Origin: Wyeomyia smithii
Taxonomy: Eukaryota; Arthropoda; Insecta; Diptera; Culicidae
Assembly: GCF_029784165.1 (NCBI RefSeq)
Contig: NC_073694.1
Span: 51,865,674 to 51,929,673 of the forward strand
DNA: 64,000 nt
Direction: 5' to 3'
Part shown: piece after piece, positions 12,601 to 23,770 of the stretch
Numbering within the stretch: the first letter of the stretch is position 1
How the letters are laid out: each line of letters begins with the position of its first letter
Position numbers and translations under genes: made by a program
The notes under the pieces: generated by a model
The model's input: only the letters and a program-made list of their open reading frames with translations
What the model was told of the DNA's origin: nothing
Database searches by the model: none

Positions 12601-13776
12601 CACCTACGTCATAATGTTACGCCAACGGCCTTGGTCCATACCAGCTTGTCTCCAGTTTCTTGAGAAATCTACACTTTCAAGATCTTGCTCCACTTGGTCG
12701 AATCACCTAGCTCGTTGTGCTCCTTTACGTCTTGTACCGGCCGGATTCAAGACGAACACCATTTTTGCGGGATTGCTGTCCGGCATGCTTACAACATGTC
12801 CCGCCTATTGTACCCCTCCAGATTTCGCGATTTTCTAGATACTGGGTACGCCGTAGAATTTCGCCAGCTCGTGGTTCATACGTCCATATGCCATCCGCAC
12901 ATACTCCGCCGAAGATAGTCCTAAGCACACGTCGTTCAAAAATGGCCAGTGCTTGCAAGTCCTCCTTGAGCATTGTCCATGTATTGTGACCGTATAGGAC
13001 TACTGGTCTTACAAGCGTCTTGTACATGATGCACTTGGTACGGGGGGCGAAGTTTGCCAGACCTCAAAGTCTTGCGGAGTCCGTAGTAGAAACGACTTCC
13101 AGCTACAATACGTCTGCGTATTTCTCTGCTGCAGTTGTTGTCTGACGTTACCAAAGATCCGAGGTATACAAATTCATCAACGATCTCGATCTCGCCTCCG
13201 TCAGTTATCACGCTACTGCCTATGCTCGGTTCCTCCTACTAGCAGATATTTGGTCTTTGACGTATTCACTTTCAATCTAACCTTTTCTGCTTCATGTTTT
13301 AGTTTGGTGTACTGTTCAGCAACCGCCTGGAACATCCTTCCGACAAGGGTTAAGTCGTCAGCGAAGCAGATGACCTAGCTAGATTCATTGAAGATCGTTC
13401 CCCGCATGTTAAAGGCCGCATCATCACAACTTCTAGCGCAACTTCTAGCGCAAAGTTGAACAGGAGGTAGGAAAGACCGTCGCCTTGTCAAAGTCTCTTG
13501 CGTGTCTCGAACGGGCGTGATAACGCACCCGAAATCTTCACACAGCACTGTACACCATCCATCGTGGCCTTGATCAGTCCTGTTAGTTTCGCAGGAAAAC
13601 CATTTCCGACCATGATTTTTCATAGCTCTACACGGTCGATAGTATCGTAGGTGGCCTTGAAATCGATGAATAATAGGTGGTGCGTGGGGACTTGATAGTC
13701 GCGACACTTTTGGAGAATCTGCCGCAGTGTGAAGATTTGGTCCGTTGTCGATCGCCCACCCACAAAACCGGCTTGA
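12601..13776 (-). pseudogene. RTE-type retrotransposon, inner minus-strand copy: RT C-half and C-terminal region
   Basis: Going leftward, the minus strand gives RT motifs resembling FVGGRSTTDQIFTLRQ and HHLFIDFKATYDTIDR at about 13775-13620. Further left come the palm and thumb, heavily frameshifted. The C-terminal module at 13211-12610 reads EFVYLGSLVTSDN, RPVVLYGHNTWTML, VFERRVLRTIFGGV and finally RARWFDQVEQDLE near 12700-12730. This C-terminal pattern (LYG-E-WT, FERKVLR, RW-D-V--DL) is shared by RTE/BovB-like elements and is present intact in the copy at 48846-49535. The 3' end lies near 12601, against the interrupted plus-strand copy. The RTE assignment rests on this pattern and could be revised to a neighbouring clade. 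Confidence 0.7.
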
Positions 13777-13779
13777 TAA

Positions 13780-14174
13780 GGGGCCGTTCAATAATTACGT
13801 AAGCATATTTTTCCACTTCTTCGATCCCATCTCCCCCCAATTGTAAGACATCGTTAGATTTTTTGATACCCCCCTCCCCCATAGTAAGATCTTACTGCCA
13901 GCATGTATAGTTTTTATTATTTTAAATTTTTCATTATGAAGCAAGCACAGTACTTCGTTTCCTCTTCTGTCCTTTATTCGAGTAATTCCGTAATTTCCTT
14001 CCTTGAATTTTACCGTCCACGCTATCATGAACATGGGTATTTGAACAGCTTCATTAACAATATTTTTCTTACGTAAGATAATCAATTCTCCCCCTCCCTC
14101 CCCTGTAAGATAGCGTAAGAAAATTGCACACACCCCCTCCCCCCTATTTGCTTACGTAAATATTGAACGGCCCC
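13780..14174. mobile_element. PIF/Harbinger-like MITE, 395 bp, TAA target duplication
   Basis: The left end GGGGCCGTTCAATAATTACG and the right end ATTTACGT...ATTGAACGGCCCC are inverted. TAA sits on both sides (13777-13779 and 14175-14177). A 3-bp TWA duplication with GGG-rich ends is typical of PIF/Harbinger-derived MITEs. Removal restores the RT coding of the surrounding minus-strand RTE copy. The open frame across its centre (13795-14133, minus) is incidental. Runs of CCCCCTCC lie just inside both ends. Confidence 0.8.
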
Positions 14175-14177
14175 TAA

Positions 14178-14540
14178 CTTCCAACAAACCTCCCTGCTAG
14201 CGGCGAGAGACGGCGAAAGACGATCTGGGAGAGCACCTTGTAGGCTGCGTTGATAATCGTGATCGCTCGATAGTTCTCACATTCCGGCTTGTCGCCTTTC
14301 TTGTATATTGGGCATATTACTCACTCCTTCCACTCCTGTGGTAGCTGTTTTGTATCCCAGATCCTGACTATCAGCTGTTGCAGACAGGAAGCCAACCTAT
14401 CCGAGCCCAGTTTAATAAGCTCCACTGCGATGCCATCTTTTCCAGCTGATTTGTTGTTCTTGAGCTGCTTGATGGCATCCTTAACTTCACCTATCGTCAG
14501 GGTTGATATTTGTTGACACTCTTGAGTGAAAGTGAAAAAA
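14178..14540 (-). pseudogene. RTE-type inner copy, RT N-terminal segment
   Basis: The minus strand from 14530 leftward encodes IGEVKDAIKQLKNNKSAGKD, then AVELIKLGSD and WDTKQLPQEWKE. It then reads on to the Y-KKGDK and INAAY-VLSQI motifs at about 14310-14180, shortly before the Harbinger MITE. This is the RT-0/RT-1 region. The same block is readable in the copies at 49990-50550 and 22235-22618. The upstream side is cut off by an unrelated segment at about 14541-14960. Confidence 0.75.
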
Positions 14541-14960
14541 AGCATCCATAAACGTTATTTTTTTACAATCCTTTCAGAGTTCTCCCTTCCCGCTTTTTGC
14601 ATGGAAGTGAACTGTCAAAACACCTCATTATATTTCATGCGATGAAAGCAAGACCGCAAAATCAGTTTATCAGTTAACGAAGATTGTCAAGGCATCGGTC
14701 AGTGGCAGTGAAAAAGTGTTTCGGTGAAGTTCATTTTGGTTGAGTGGACTGTTTGTTTTTCTTTTTCGCTTTGAAGTAAAGATCATTTTGTTGGATTTGT
14801 CGTCAAATTTTATTTCGTTACAGTGGACGATGCGCGCGATCTATTTCATCTGAGTATAACAGCACGTTACTAGGACGAAAATCTAGTGTATCTGAAAGAA
14901 AATGATTGGCTGTAATTTTCGAAGAATTTTGCTGGGGAAAATGACATTTATCAGCACTGC
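14541..14960. other. unrelated 0.4-kb segment inside the inner RTE copy
   Basis: Homology to the RTE element stops near 14540 and resumes near 14960, so this stretch appears to be an insertion or rearranged filler. I see no TIR, tail or target duplication that would define it and no coding potential. A weak repeat of CTACGATAGG-like sequence near both ends might mark the join. Confidence 0.4.
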
Positions 14961-15681
14961 CTATCGTAGAGGTCAGAATGTCTCCCTCATCTGCTGTTCT
15001 AACGAAATCGTTCCTACTGCCATCTTAGTCCTCTGCCTCTGCGCCATTCGGGTGTTCATTGTTCATCAGTCAAGATTCCTCCATTCTTATTCCGACACAT
15101 TTCGGCTCGCGGCACAAAGCCGGCATGGGATGCGTTCAGTTTCTTATAGAACTTACATGTTTCTTGAGAACGATACAGCTGCTCCATTTCCTCACACTCC
15201 ATCACACTCCTCGTCGAACCAGCTGTTGCGTCGACTCCTCTCGACGAACCGTATGGCACCTTCCGCTGCACTGTTAATGGCTGCTTTTACATTACTCTAG
15301 CAGTCCTCTAGAGGGGCTTCGATGAGTTCACCCTCTTCCGGCAGTGCTGTCTCAAGGCTTTGCACGTATTCAGTAACGACTTCTGGAAATTTGAGTCGTT
15401 CCAGGTCATACCGTGGCGGGCAACGGTAGCGGATGTTCTTGACAATCGAAAGTCTTTGGCGCATTTCGACCATCAGAAGATAGTGGTCAGAACCGACGTT
15501 TGCGCCACGGTAGGTTCGGACGTCGACATTATCCAAGAAGTGCATTCCATCAATCAAAACGTGATCGATTTGTGATTCGGTCTGTTGTGATGATCTCCGA
15601 GTGTATCGATATGGGAGGGAATGCTATAAGTAGGTACTACGTATGGCCATGTGCTTGGAGGCGGCGAAGTCAATTAGTCAC
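14961..15681 (-). pseudogene. RTE-type inner copy, endonuclease C-half and linker
   Basis: From 15681 leftward the minus strand gives LIDFAASKHMAIRSTYL, then QTESQIDHVLIDGMHFLDN. VGSDHYLLMVEMRQRL follows (the SDH catalytic motif of AP-type endonucleases) at 15557-15480, and then the linker with ETCKFYKKLNASHAGFVPRA at about 15190-15120. The copy begins in mid-endonuclease at 15681, exactly where a plus-strand RTE sequence starts, so it is 5'-truncated. Several stops and frame changes are present. Confidence 0.75.
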
Positions 15682-17600
15682 GAGTGCTTTCCGAAATTTT
15701 GAAGGAGGTGCGCTGGAAAGGTTCAATGGTACGTGCCATCTACCAGAGCTGCGGCAGCACACATGAGCTGAGGACTGTTTTTATAGTGATGGGCGAGATG
15801 AGGAAACGGTTGATTGAGTGGTGGCCAATCAGTCCTCGTATGTGCAGGTTGAGAATCAAGGGCCGGTTCTTCAACATCAGCATCATGAACGTGCACAGCC
15901 CTCACCTCGGAAGTACCGAAGACGACAAGGATGAATTCCACGTGCAGCTGGAGCGTGAGTACGACCATTGCCCAAAACATGATATTAAGATCATAATCGG
16001 GGATTTCAACGCTCAGGTCGACCAATAGGAGAAATACAAACCAGTAAATGAAGGTTCAGCGTGCACCCGCTAATCAACGAAATGGACCTAAGACTTATCG
16101 ACTGTGCCGCCTCCAAGAACATGGCCGTGCGTAGTACTTGCTTCCAGCACAACCTCTAACACAAGTTCACCTGGAGGTCACCGAATCAGACAGAAAAACC
16201 AACGACCACGTTCTGATTGATTGTCGGCACTTCTCAGACATCATCGACGTCAGATCCTATAGAAGCTGTCGTCGACTCGGACCACTACCTGGTGATGGTT
16301 AAGATGCGCACAAAAATCTCCGTTGTTAACAACAGTCGGTACTTTTGCCCACCCCGGTTAGATTTCGCGTGATTGAAGCAGCCTAACGCCGCCGAAAACT
16401 ACCCGTATTCGCTCGAAGCTGCACTGCCGGCAAAGAATTAACTGGAGAAAACTTCTCTCGAGGATTGTTTGAACACCTCAAAAACAGCCATCAACAGCGT
16501 AGCGGAGAACGTCATCGGGCATGTGGGACTAACCCAACGAAACGAGTGGTTCAACGGCAAGTGTAGGAGGGGGATGGATGAGGAGGACGGTGCGCGGGCA
16601 GATGCGCAGTGCCACTCGTCAGAATGTAGAAAGATACAGACAGGAGAAGATGCAGCGAGCTCAAATCTTCCGCGAAAGTTCTACCAGAAACTCTATGCAT
16701 CCCATAGAGGCTTTGTGCAGCAAGCCGAAATGTAGTATTCTGAAGGAAGATTGTGAGGTTTCCAAAAGGTAGAAGCAGCTTTTCGACGAACACCTGAATG
16801 GCGCCCAGGCAGAGGACCATGGTGGCAGAGGAAGCGATCCCGTAGGTTTGACAAACGTAAAAGACGTCCCAGCCTCAACGATGGGTGAAGTTAAGGATGC
16901 CACCAAGTAGCTGAAAAACACCTGTTTGCACCGGCTGATTGTAAAAATTTGAGATACAGAACAGCAACCGGAGGAGTGAAAGGGTGGAGTTATTTGCCTT
17001 AACTGTAAGAAAAGCGACAAATTGGACTGCGGGAGTTATCGTGTCCGTCCTGCATGTCGCCTATGAAATGCTTTCCTAAGTCATTTTCCGCCGACTCTCG
17101 CCGCTAGCCAACAGATTTGTGGGAAGCCATGAGGCCGGCTTCTTGGAAGGGCGGTCAACAACGGATCTTTACCATACGTCAGATCCTCCTGAAATGCCGT
17201 GAATGCAGAACCCTCACGCACCACCTATTCATCGACTTCACAGTATTATCAGCGAATGTCGTGCCTACTATGGGCGCCACAAGTAGTTGCGGTTGAACAG
17301 ATTAAGTCCCAGTACGAAGTGAAACCTGTACAAAACGCTCAAAACACCAGTTGTTCTCTACGGGCATGAAGCGTGGACAATGCTCGATGAGGACCTGCGA
17401 GTGCACGGAGTTTCCGAACGACAAGTACTAAGGACGATCTTTGGCGACGTGCAGGAGAACGGAATATGGAGACGGAGGATGAACCTAGAGTTCGTGCTAC
17501 TCTACGTCGAACCCAGTATTCGAAAGGTGGTTAAACTTGGACGGATACGCTGAGCAGCTCCTGACAAATTTCTTGTCGATTCACCCCCGAAACATTGGTC
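15682..17600 (+). pseudogene. RTE-type outer plus-strand copy, endonuclease to C-terminal region, internally deleted
   Basis: The plus strand resumes the endonuclease with LKEVRWKG near 15700, then IYQSCGSTHELRT, WWPISPRMCRLRIKGRFFNI and KIIIGDFNAQVDQ (the GDFNA motif) ending near 16025. The rest of the endonuclease and linker (16080-16770) is frameshifted but recognisable. The RT is only partly represented (VKDATK near 16890, then Y-LFIDF- at 17210-17240). It jumps to the C-terminal module near 17330, with TPVVLYGHEAWTMLDEDL and VLRTIFGDVQENGIWRRRMN in one frame. It fades near 17600 without a clear tail. Confidence 0.7.
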
Positions 17601-18283
17601 TGGACCGTTAGGTATGGAAGGCCGGACGCACAGCTAATATTTTAATTGACAGCTGTAATAATGAAGAAATCTGTTGAAAACTGACAGAGTTTCAGACCAG
17701 ACAAACAGACGTACCACGAAATTTATTTCCGTTGATCAAAATAACGGTCAAATCAAATGAGTTTCAGTTATGCGGAATATTCCCGTCGCAGCAGTGGTAG
17801 CGCTGATGTGCTTTTTCTTTTTGGATTGAGCTTTTTTTTCTTCCACTTCCAATATTCAAAAAAAAAATAAAATTTGTAACGGCCTTATTTCAAGAAAACA
17901 ACAGTTTTTCGTCAGGGTGTTTCACTGAAGGAAGTGATCCATCCATGGTAGTTCTACCCTATAAGACTGCTTTGGTGTCTCACATAGAATGAATTTTGGT
18001 ATAAAACAGTATCAAAATTGAAACTTTAACGGTGACAGCTCCAACTAAATCTACTTCACAGTTAACCGCGATCAACTAGAGGGTCAAAGGTTATCAAACT
18101 TTGCAACACACTGAAGTTTACTTGAAGCAAAACCTACAAATAAACTCCGCCAAACCGGTGCAGATTCCTATCATTTGACATTACAAAATGACAGTGACCG
18201 TAGTAGCTGTTGTACCGTTTAGGCACCAAACTAACAAACCAACAAACCGCTAGAATGTATTTTTGGACTTTCAAACATTTCAG

Positions 18284-18352
18284 ATTGATCCCCAGTTGGA
18301 CCGCAGAGTCTCACTGCGTGGCGGCGGCGGCCGTGTGGGTCCCCTGATCTGA
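18284..18352 (+). other. possible terminal coding exon (very tentative)
   Basis: A pyrimidine-poor but acceptable acceptor, ACATTTCAG, precedes 18284. The following frame codes for IDPQLDRRVSLRGGGGRVGP plus two more residues and ends at a TGA at 18350-18352. The GC-rich, Gly/Arg-rich stretch stands out from the surrounding DNA. I see no partner exon, so chance is a serious alternative. Confidence 0.12.
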
Positions 18353-18516
18353 ATATGACCGTCCCCGGTCGCGTAGAGATAGTGTGACAGTGACGGAAAT
18401 GTACGTCCCCACCACACACCTTCCCCGGCTCAGGGAATGCGGTGGGTCTTAGGGAAAGCAAATCCAACAACGATACATAGTTTCATTTCATTCGAGTCCG
18501 ACATTTGGTCCGCTGG

Positions 18517-18550
18517 TATAAATACACACGCACCGCATCGCACAATTAGT
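18517..18550 (+). promoter_or_regulatory. possible TATA-type core promoter
   Basis: TATAAATA at 18517-18524 is followed about 25-30 bases later by CGCACAATTAGTT, which could act as an initiator. The downstream ORFs (18437-18757 and 18612-18989) are not recognisable, so this rests on the TATA box and spacing alone. Confidence 0.15.
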
Positions 18551-21199
18551 TACGCAAACCGGGAGCCTCGTTCTGTACAACTACTTTCCTTCCTATGCCT
18601 GGTAGGAGGTTTTGCTCATACTGTTTATTTTTTCCATTCCCATTGTGTACCCAGCCGCGAAGTTTTACTTTTCCGTTTACACTCTTTTTTTTTCTACAAC
18701 TTCTCGGCGGTGTCTAAATTTAAACTCCCGCTACAGAAGCTCAGCTCAGCTGTGTGAACTGATGGACAAAACGGGTCCAAAATCTAACGATCGACGGTTT
18801 TCCCCGACAGATGGTAATCGATCATTCCGTGCTAGAAACTTTCTTCTCTCACTCGCACCCGCCGTCGATGAAAGCCAGTTCTTGGAAACGCACGTAATTT
18901 TGCGTAGGTTGGTTTTGAAGTGTCGCATCGCATGCGGCGTTGTCAATAATATACTTGGAGAATATTTTACTAAGTTAGTAATTTTATAATAATGAAAAAG
19001 GAGCATCCCGGAAATTTTTTTTCAATCAAGTGTCCGACCGCGTCCACTTGCGAAAACTAATCAGGGCATCATTATTGTTAAACGGTTCAATTTAATTGGA
19101 TTGCAAGCACCAAGAGCATCCGTCACAGAGAAAATACAATGTTGCATTTTCTTTGCCCAATACAAAAACTGAACATTCTCCAGTGGCCGGTTTTCCGCCA
19201 ATGAGAGATTTCACGGGAATTCACCTATCCGTTGGCATTGAAAAGAGAAAATGAAAACGTTCTAATTTCCAAATATAAAATGCATTATATTACAACTTGA
19301 AGTTAAAATATTACGAATTGTATTGAGTTTTTAAATACCTACTAGTGCATTCTCGTAAATAAAACGTTCAAACGTTCAAAGAGCTTCATTGAAATATGAA
19401 AGTCTGTTCTCAACTCGGTACACAAGTTTGCGTGAAATCCCTCCTGGGCATCGAACTGCAGTAGCCTACCAAAAGAGGCATCGCCCCCAAACCTTACCAA
19501 ACAAGATCGATCATTCGATCGATCGATCGCCCGAAATAACTTCGTGGTCGAATTTGCTGCTTGCCAGACTTGTCGCGCACTGCAACTTGAGCAGAATCCG
19601 TTTTAATGAATTGCACATTCCTTGGCGGCAGGGCCTTCAGTGAACTAACCAAACGCGCAGACGAGGTGTGGTCGGAAGAGGATAGATACAGGGAAGCCGG
19701 CTTGAAACTGGAAACCCCCGGGTATTCTGCGTCAGCTCGCGAACGCGATTTAAAGAGAAGCCAGTTTTCGCATCCAAACAATTTGCCCATCTTCTGCGCT
19801 TTGCCTCCGCTGGGCAACGCCGAAAAAGCGGTTAACTGCGGTAGAACTAAGCAGTGCAACCATTAATAATCGATGCACGATTTTTGGTGATTTTTTTTCT
19901 TAGATTCTCAACTGTTTACCTCTTTCTTTTGGCTAGCCAAACGTGACCACGATCTTTCGGTTGGCTTTCGAGGAAAATCGATTCATCCAGCGCACATTCA
20001 AGCGGAATGATTAGTTTTTTTTTATGTGTGTATTTTTTTCGCAAACATTCGGAATTCCGGGCGATCGATCCGGGCATAACATAGTTTCGAGTCGACCAGT
20101 TTTTGGCGTCGGTCGGCGAAAATCATCGGAATGGAATGCCACCTCAGGAACTGAATTCAACTAGGAGAGCCGTGATGGGATACAAGAAAAAAAACAAAGC
20201 ACTACCGATGACTTTGAAGTGGGGCTGAATCTTCGGAAGCATTCAAATGCACAGGATAGCATTTTGTTGAGCGTTTACAGTGATTCATTCTGGTTTTTTC
20301 CTTCATCATATGGACTTTCTATCATATTGCAATATGCTTTATTCGTTTATCCCATCACGCCTCAATTTTTGCTCTAATATAATCAATAAAATTCTATCAT
20401 AGGTAACAATATTCTTTCATATTTTTACCCTATTATGAACTGACAAGAAACGGAACCATCATTATAGATTTGAAAAAGTTGCTTTTGATTCAATTGGTGG
20501 CTAATTGAGCAAGCAAAGACAGCTGCCTTTTCGCTGATTGATTACTAGATAGAAACTGGATCAATTTTGACTTAAAAAACGCTGCTTTTTCGACGTACAA
20601 TTACGGCTCACGGCAACATAGTGAGGGCATCACGAAAATTATCAGCTTTCAAATGCCTAAAACTCCAGCTTTCCATTGGATCGCATCAGTGCTTGGAGAT
20701 CAGCTTCCACAGCGCTAGATTTTGGATCTCCCATCTGTGTGGGAAGCACCGTCATACAGACATGTCTGTAGCACTGCTGAACAATGTCGGAAATGTGCCA
20801 CGCTGTTCGTGATTCTATTTTACTCGGGCACTGCTAATAATTAGTTGTGTGTGTGTTCACTTTCCTGTTTCCAGTGTGTGAAGAGATAATAACAGAACTA
20901 GAATCAAACAAACTTGCCGGTGTAACTATTATGACACAACATTGACAGTTTTTAGCGTCTCAAAATTATTCAATTGAAGTAGTTGTTATTTTTCTGCCAC
21001 TCGCCAAAACGTTACTGATAGTGTTAAAAATTGTTATTTTTGAAACAATTTACTTGGTCGAACCAGAATTCATTCTCAGCCACGCTGTTTTACAACTTCA
21101 ATTAAATGGTTTCGGGGCGCTACAAAGTGCCGTTGTCACAATGTTGGAAGTCGATAAGGCTGTTGTTTTCCCGGTCATTGCGAATTACTAACTGCATAA

Positions 21200-21490
21200 G
21201 ACGTGGGATGATTCCAACTTTTTTATACAAATTGCAGAACTCAACTCAAGTCATTCAAGTTGTCTGGAGGCGTATCTGAACAAAATAATGGTGCGTTACA
21301 CTAGGTTTAAGAGGTCCTGATTCAAGATGGAAGAATGTATGAAGGTTGCTCTCATGCTATGTGGTCTTCCGGATTCGTTCAAACCCCTAAGAAAGTGAGT
21401 TGCATCGTCGGGGTCTTGGCGAGCTATTGAAAATAACGTTGACCGACGTGGTCTACATCCTCGAACTAGAAGAATAGTGAAAAATTAGGT
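21200..21490 (+). pseudogene. copia-type gag remnant
   Basis: The plus strand encodes, across one frame change, SCLEAYLNKIMVRYTRFKRS followed by MEECMKVALMLCGLPDSFKP, then an ELTLTDVVYILELEE-like stretch ending in a stop near 21478. This order (helix with NKI, then LL--LP--F-PL, then L--EEV---L--EE) is that of the copia-type gag polypeptide. There is no CCHC knuckle and no LTR. It is cut off at about 21530 by a minus-strand RTE copy. Further copia-like residues reappear on the far side near 23361. Confidence 0.6.
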
Positions 21491-21534
21491 AATTGCGACG
21501 AGAGATCAAAAGAGTGGTTTGTAGTTACCAACCC

Positions 21535-23360
21535 AAGGGCTGTCGTCCGGCATCCTTACGACGTGACCGGCCCACCGCAACCTATTGACTTTCGCCAGGT
21601 ATGCAATGGGATTCTCTCCAAGCAGCGTCAACTCTATGCGTCGTCGCACTCAATTCGATCGAAGTGTCTTCCGAAGTGAAAAGTAGCCACGATTTCCTGC
21701 CTGGATGCGTCTCTGGATCTCTTTGCTTGTGTTATTGTCGGCGGTCACCAGTGACCCCAGATACACGAACTCGTCGACCACCTCAAGCTCATCACCATCT
21801 ACAGAGACTTGAGTTGGGAGGTTGATGTTGTTCTCCTTGGAGCCTCTCGCTCGCATGTATTTTGTTTTCGACGCATTTATCCGCAGTCTGATCCGTCCAG
21901 CTCGGCTTTCAGTCGGGCGTAAGTTTCCTCCGCCGTCGCAAAATTACGTGATATGATGTCTAAGTCATCCGCGAAGCCCAGAAGCTGAACAGACCTTGTG
22001 AAAATTGTGCCCCTCGTGTCAATGCCCGCCCTCCGGATCACACCCTTGAGGGGCGATTGTAAACAGCAAGCAGGAAAGTCCATCACCTTGTCTCAACCCT
22101 CTGCGCGACTCGAAGGGACTCGAGAGTATCCCTGAAACACGCACGTAGTACATCACTTGCACCATGGTGGCTCTAATCAATCGAGTCAGTTTACTCGGAA
22201 ATTCGTTGTCGTGCATGATCTGCCATAGCTGTTTTCAATCGACTGTATCATGGGCCGCCGTGAAGTCAATAAAGATGTGATGTGTGGGCACGTTGTACTC
22301 GCGACATTTCTGTAAGATCTGTCGGATTGAGAAAATCTGGTCCGTGGTGGCACGGGCTCCCATGAAACCCGCTTGGTACTGACCCACGAACCTCCATGTG
22401 AAAGGTAATAGACGACGGAACAGGATCTGTGAGAAAATTTTGTAGGCGGCATTGATAAGCGAGATACCGCGGTAGTTGCGGCACTCCAACTTGTCACCCT
22501 TCTTGTAGATGGGACAGACGACTCCCTCCATCCACTCGTCTGGCAGTTTTTCCTCCTCCCAAATCCTGGAAATAACCCAGTGCAGCGCTCTAGCCAGCGC
22601 CTCTCTTCCATGTTTCAAGAGCTCGCTCGGCAGTCCGTCTTTGCCTGCGGCTTTGTTGTTTTTCAGCTTCCCGATCTCACAAAAAACTTCATGAATATCG
22701 GGGGCTGGTACTCGGTCATGCTCGCTACTGGTGCTCCTAGGTCAGTTCCTGCTCCGCTTCTGTTTACTGTTTCGCCATTGAGGTGTCGATCGTATTACTC
22801 CTTCCACCTGTCGACCACCTCACTGGCTTCTTCTCTCTCGTTGACCTGCCCAGGTATATCGCCCAGGTCCGGTTCTTCTCATTCACCGCCGCTTCGCACT
22901 CCCCGTCACACCAGTCATTTCTGTCACTCGGTGCTTCCACTCCTAGTGTCGCCGTTGCGGTCTCCCGATAGCTGTGCGAATGCTGCACCAGCCGTCTTCG
23001 AGAGGCAATGCGCCCAGCCCCTCCACTGTGGGTAGCACCGCTTCAAGCTGTTGCGCGTATTCCTTTGCACGACGGTCGACAGTTTTGAGCGCAATGATAC
23101 CGCAACTAGGTAGTGGTCCGAGCCAATATCCGAAAAACCGGCAGTCGATGAGAACATGGTCAATTTGATTTGCTGTACGTTGGTCAGGTGATCGCATCAC
23201 TGGCCGTTGTCGTTCGTCACAGTGTGCAGGCTATGCGCGCCGATTACCGGCTTGTACATTGCTTCCCTACCGATTTGCGCGTTCATGTCCCCGATCACGA
23301 TCTTGATGTCTCTACGCGAGCAGCTATCGTAGAGTTTCTCCAGCTGTGCGTTATTACTAG
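21535..23360 (-). pseudogene. RTE-type retrotransposon copy inserted in copia remnant
   Basis: Read leftward. Endonuclease: KIVIGDMNA near 23300-23276, QIDHVLIDCRFFG at 23160, and IGSDHYLVAVSLRSKLS at about 23120-23075. RT: IWEEEKLPDEWMEG and VCPIYKKGDKLECRNYRG at about 22570-22470, FVGQYQAGFMGARATTDQIF at 22400-22340, HHIFIDFTAAHDTVD at 22280-22235, GLRQGDGLSCLLF at 22110-22060, and the catalytic LGFADDLDIIS at 21990-21960. C-terminal: EFVYLGSLVTADNNTSKEIQ at 21780-21720, then a jump to LLGENPIAYLAKVNRLRWAG near 21610-21570. It is 5'-truncated in the endonuclease, internally deleted in the C-terminal module, and broken by frameshifts. The YKKGDK and FADD motifs are intact. Confidence 0.8.
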
Positions 23361-23620
23361 CTGTGATGTTCGATTCTTGGAACCCGATGATAAAACTAAG
23401 AAGGTGTCAGATGAGTTTGTGGAGGACGATCTGAAAGAGAACGATTCCACTTCTTACCGATATAGATGAGTAACCGAATGAACTATATGTTTCAATGCAG
23501 ATTTTCAAGACTGAGGACAATGATGATCGTGAACAGCTGGACCAGCAATCAGAAGCAACATATTCTGATTCCATACGACCCAAAGTATTTGACCCAAAAA
23601 GCTGGCCAAAAGTCCTACAT
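23361..23620 (+). pseudogene. copia-type pol remnant (integrase-RT linker)
   Basis: The plus strand from 23361 reads SCDVRFLEPDDKTKKVSDEF and VEDDLKENDS. This resembles the variable linker of copia polyproteins that follows the integrase C-terminus (the family has SRDVKFLE). It sits directly beyond the 5' end of the minus-strand RTE copy. With the gag piece at 21200-21490 it implies one internally deleted copia element interrupted by RTE. The assignment is moderate because the linker is poorly conserved. Confidence 0.4.
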
Positions 23621-23770
23621 ACAAAATTGGATTTTATATTGAAGGTGTGTCATTACGTGACGTACTTCTACTCGTAGGAGTCATTAATGTGTGACAAAAC
23701 GTAAAAATGACGGGATGGGAAATAATTTTAATCGAAATTTGCGTAACTTTTTTAATAGATGTCACCTTAT

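Larger units (their letters stand above)
17601..21190. other. region without recognised gene; weak exon and promoter hints only
   Basis: No transposon family is recognised here, and the base composition around 18180-18620 and 19400-19870 is less AT-biased than its surroundings. This might be host sequence. ORFs such as 19494-19859 (minus) and 18612-18989 (plus) have no recognisable domain. A GATC-rich run (repeated GATCGATC) occurs near 19506-19530. The 19870-21190 part is plain AT-rich spacer. Confidence 0.35.

Noticed and set aside
13795..14133. 112-codon minus-strand ORF as a gene
   Set aside because: Lies entirely inside the Harbinger-like MITE and has no recognisable domain.
15557..15800. 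Head-to-head RTE pieces as a single 5'-inverted (twin-primed) insertion
   Set aside because: Both pieces contain the same middle part of the endonuclease, so they are two copies. The outer one resumes at 12240-12600 on the other side, which fits insertion of one into the other.
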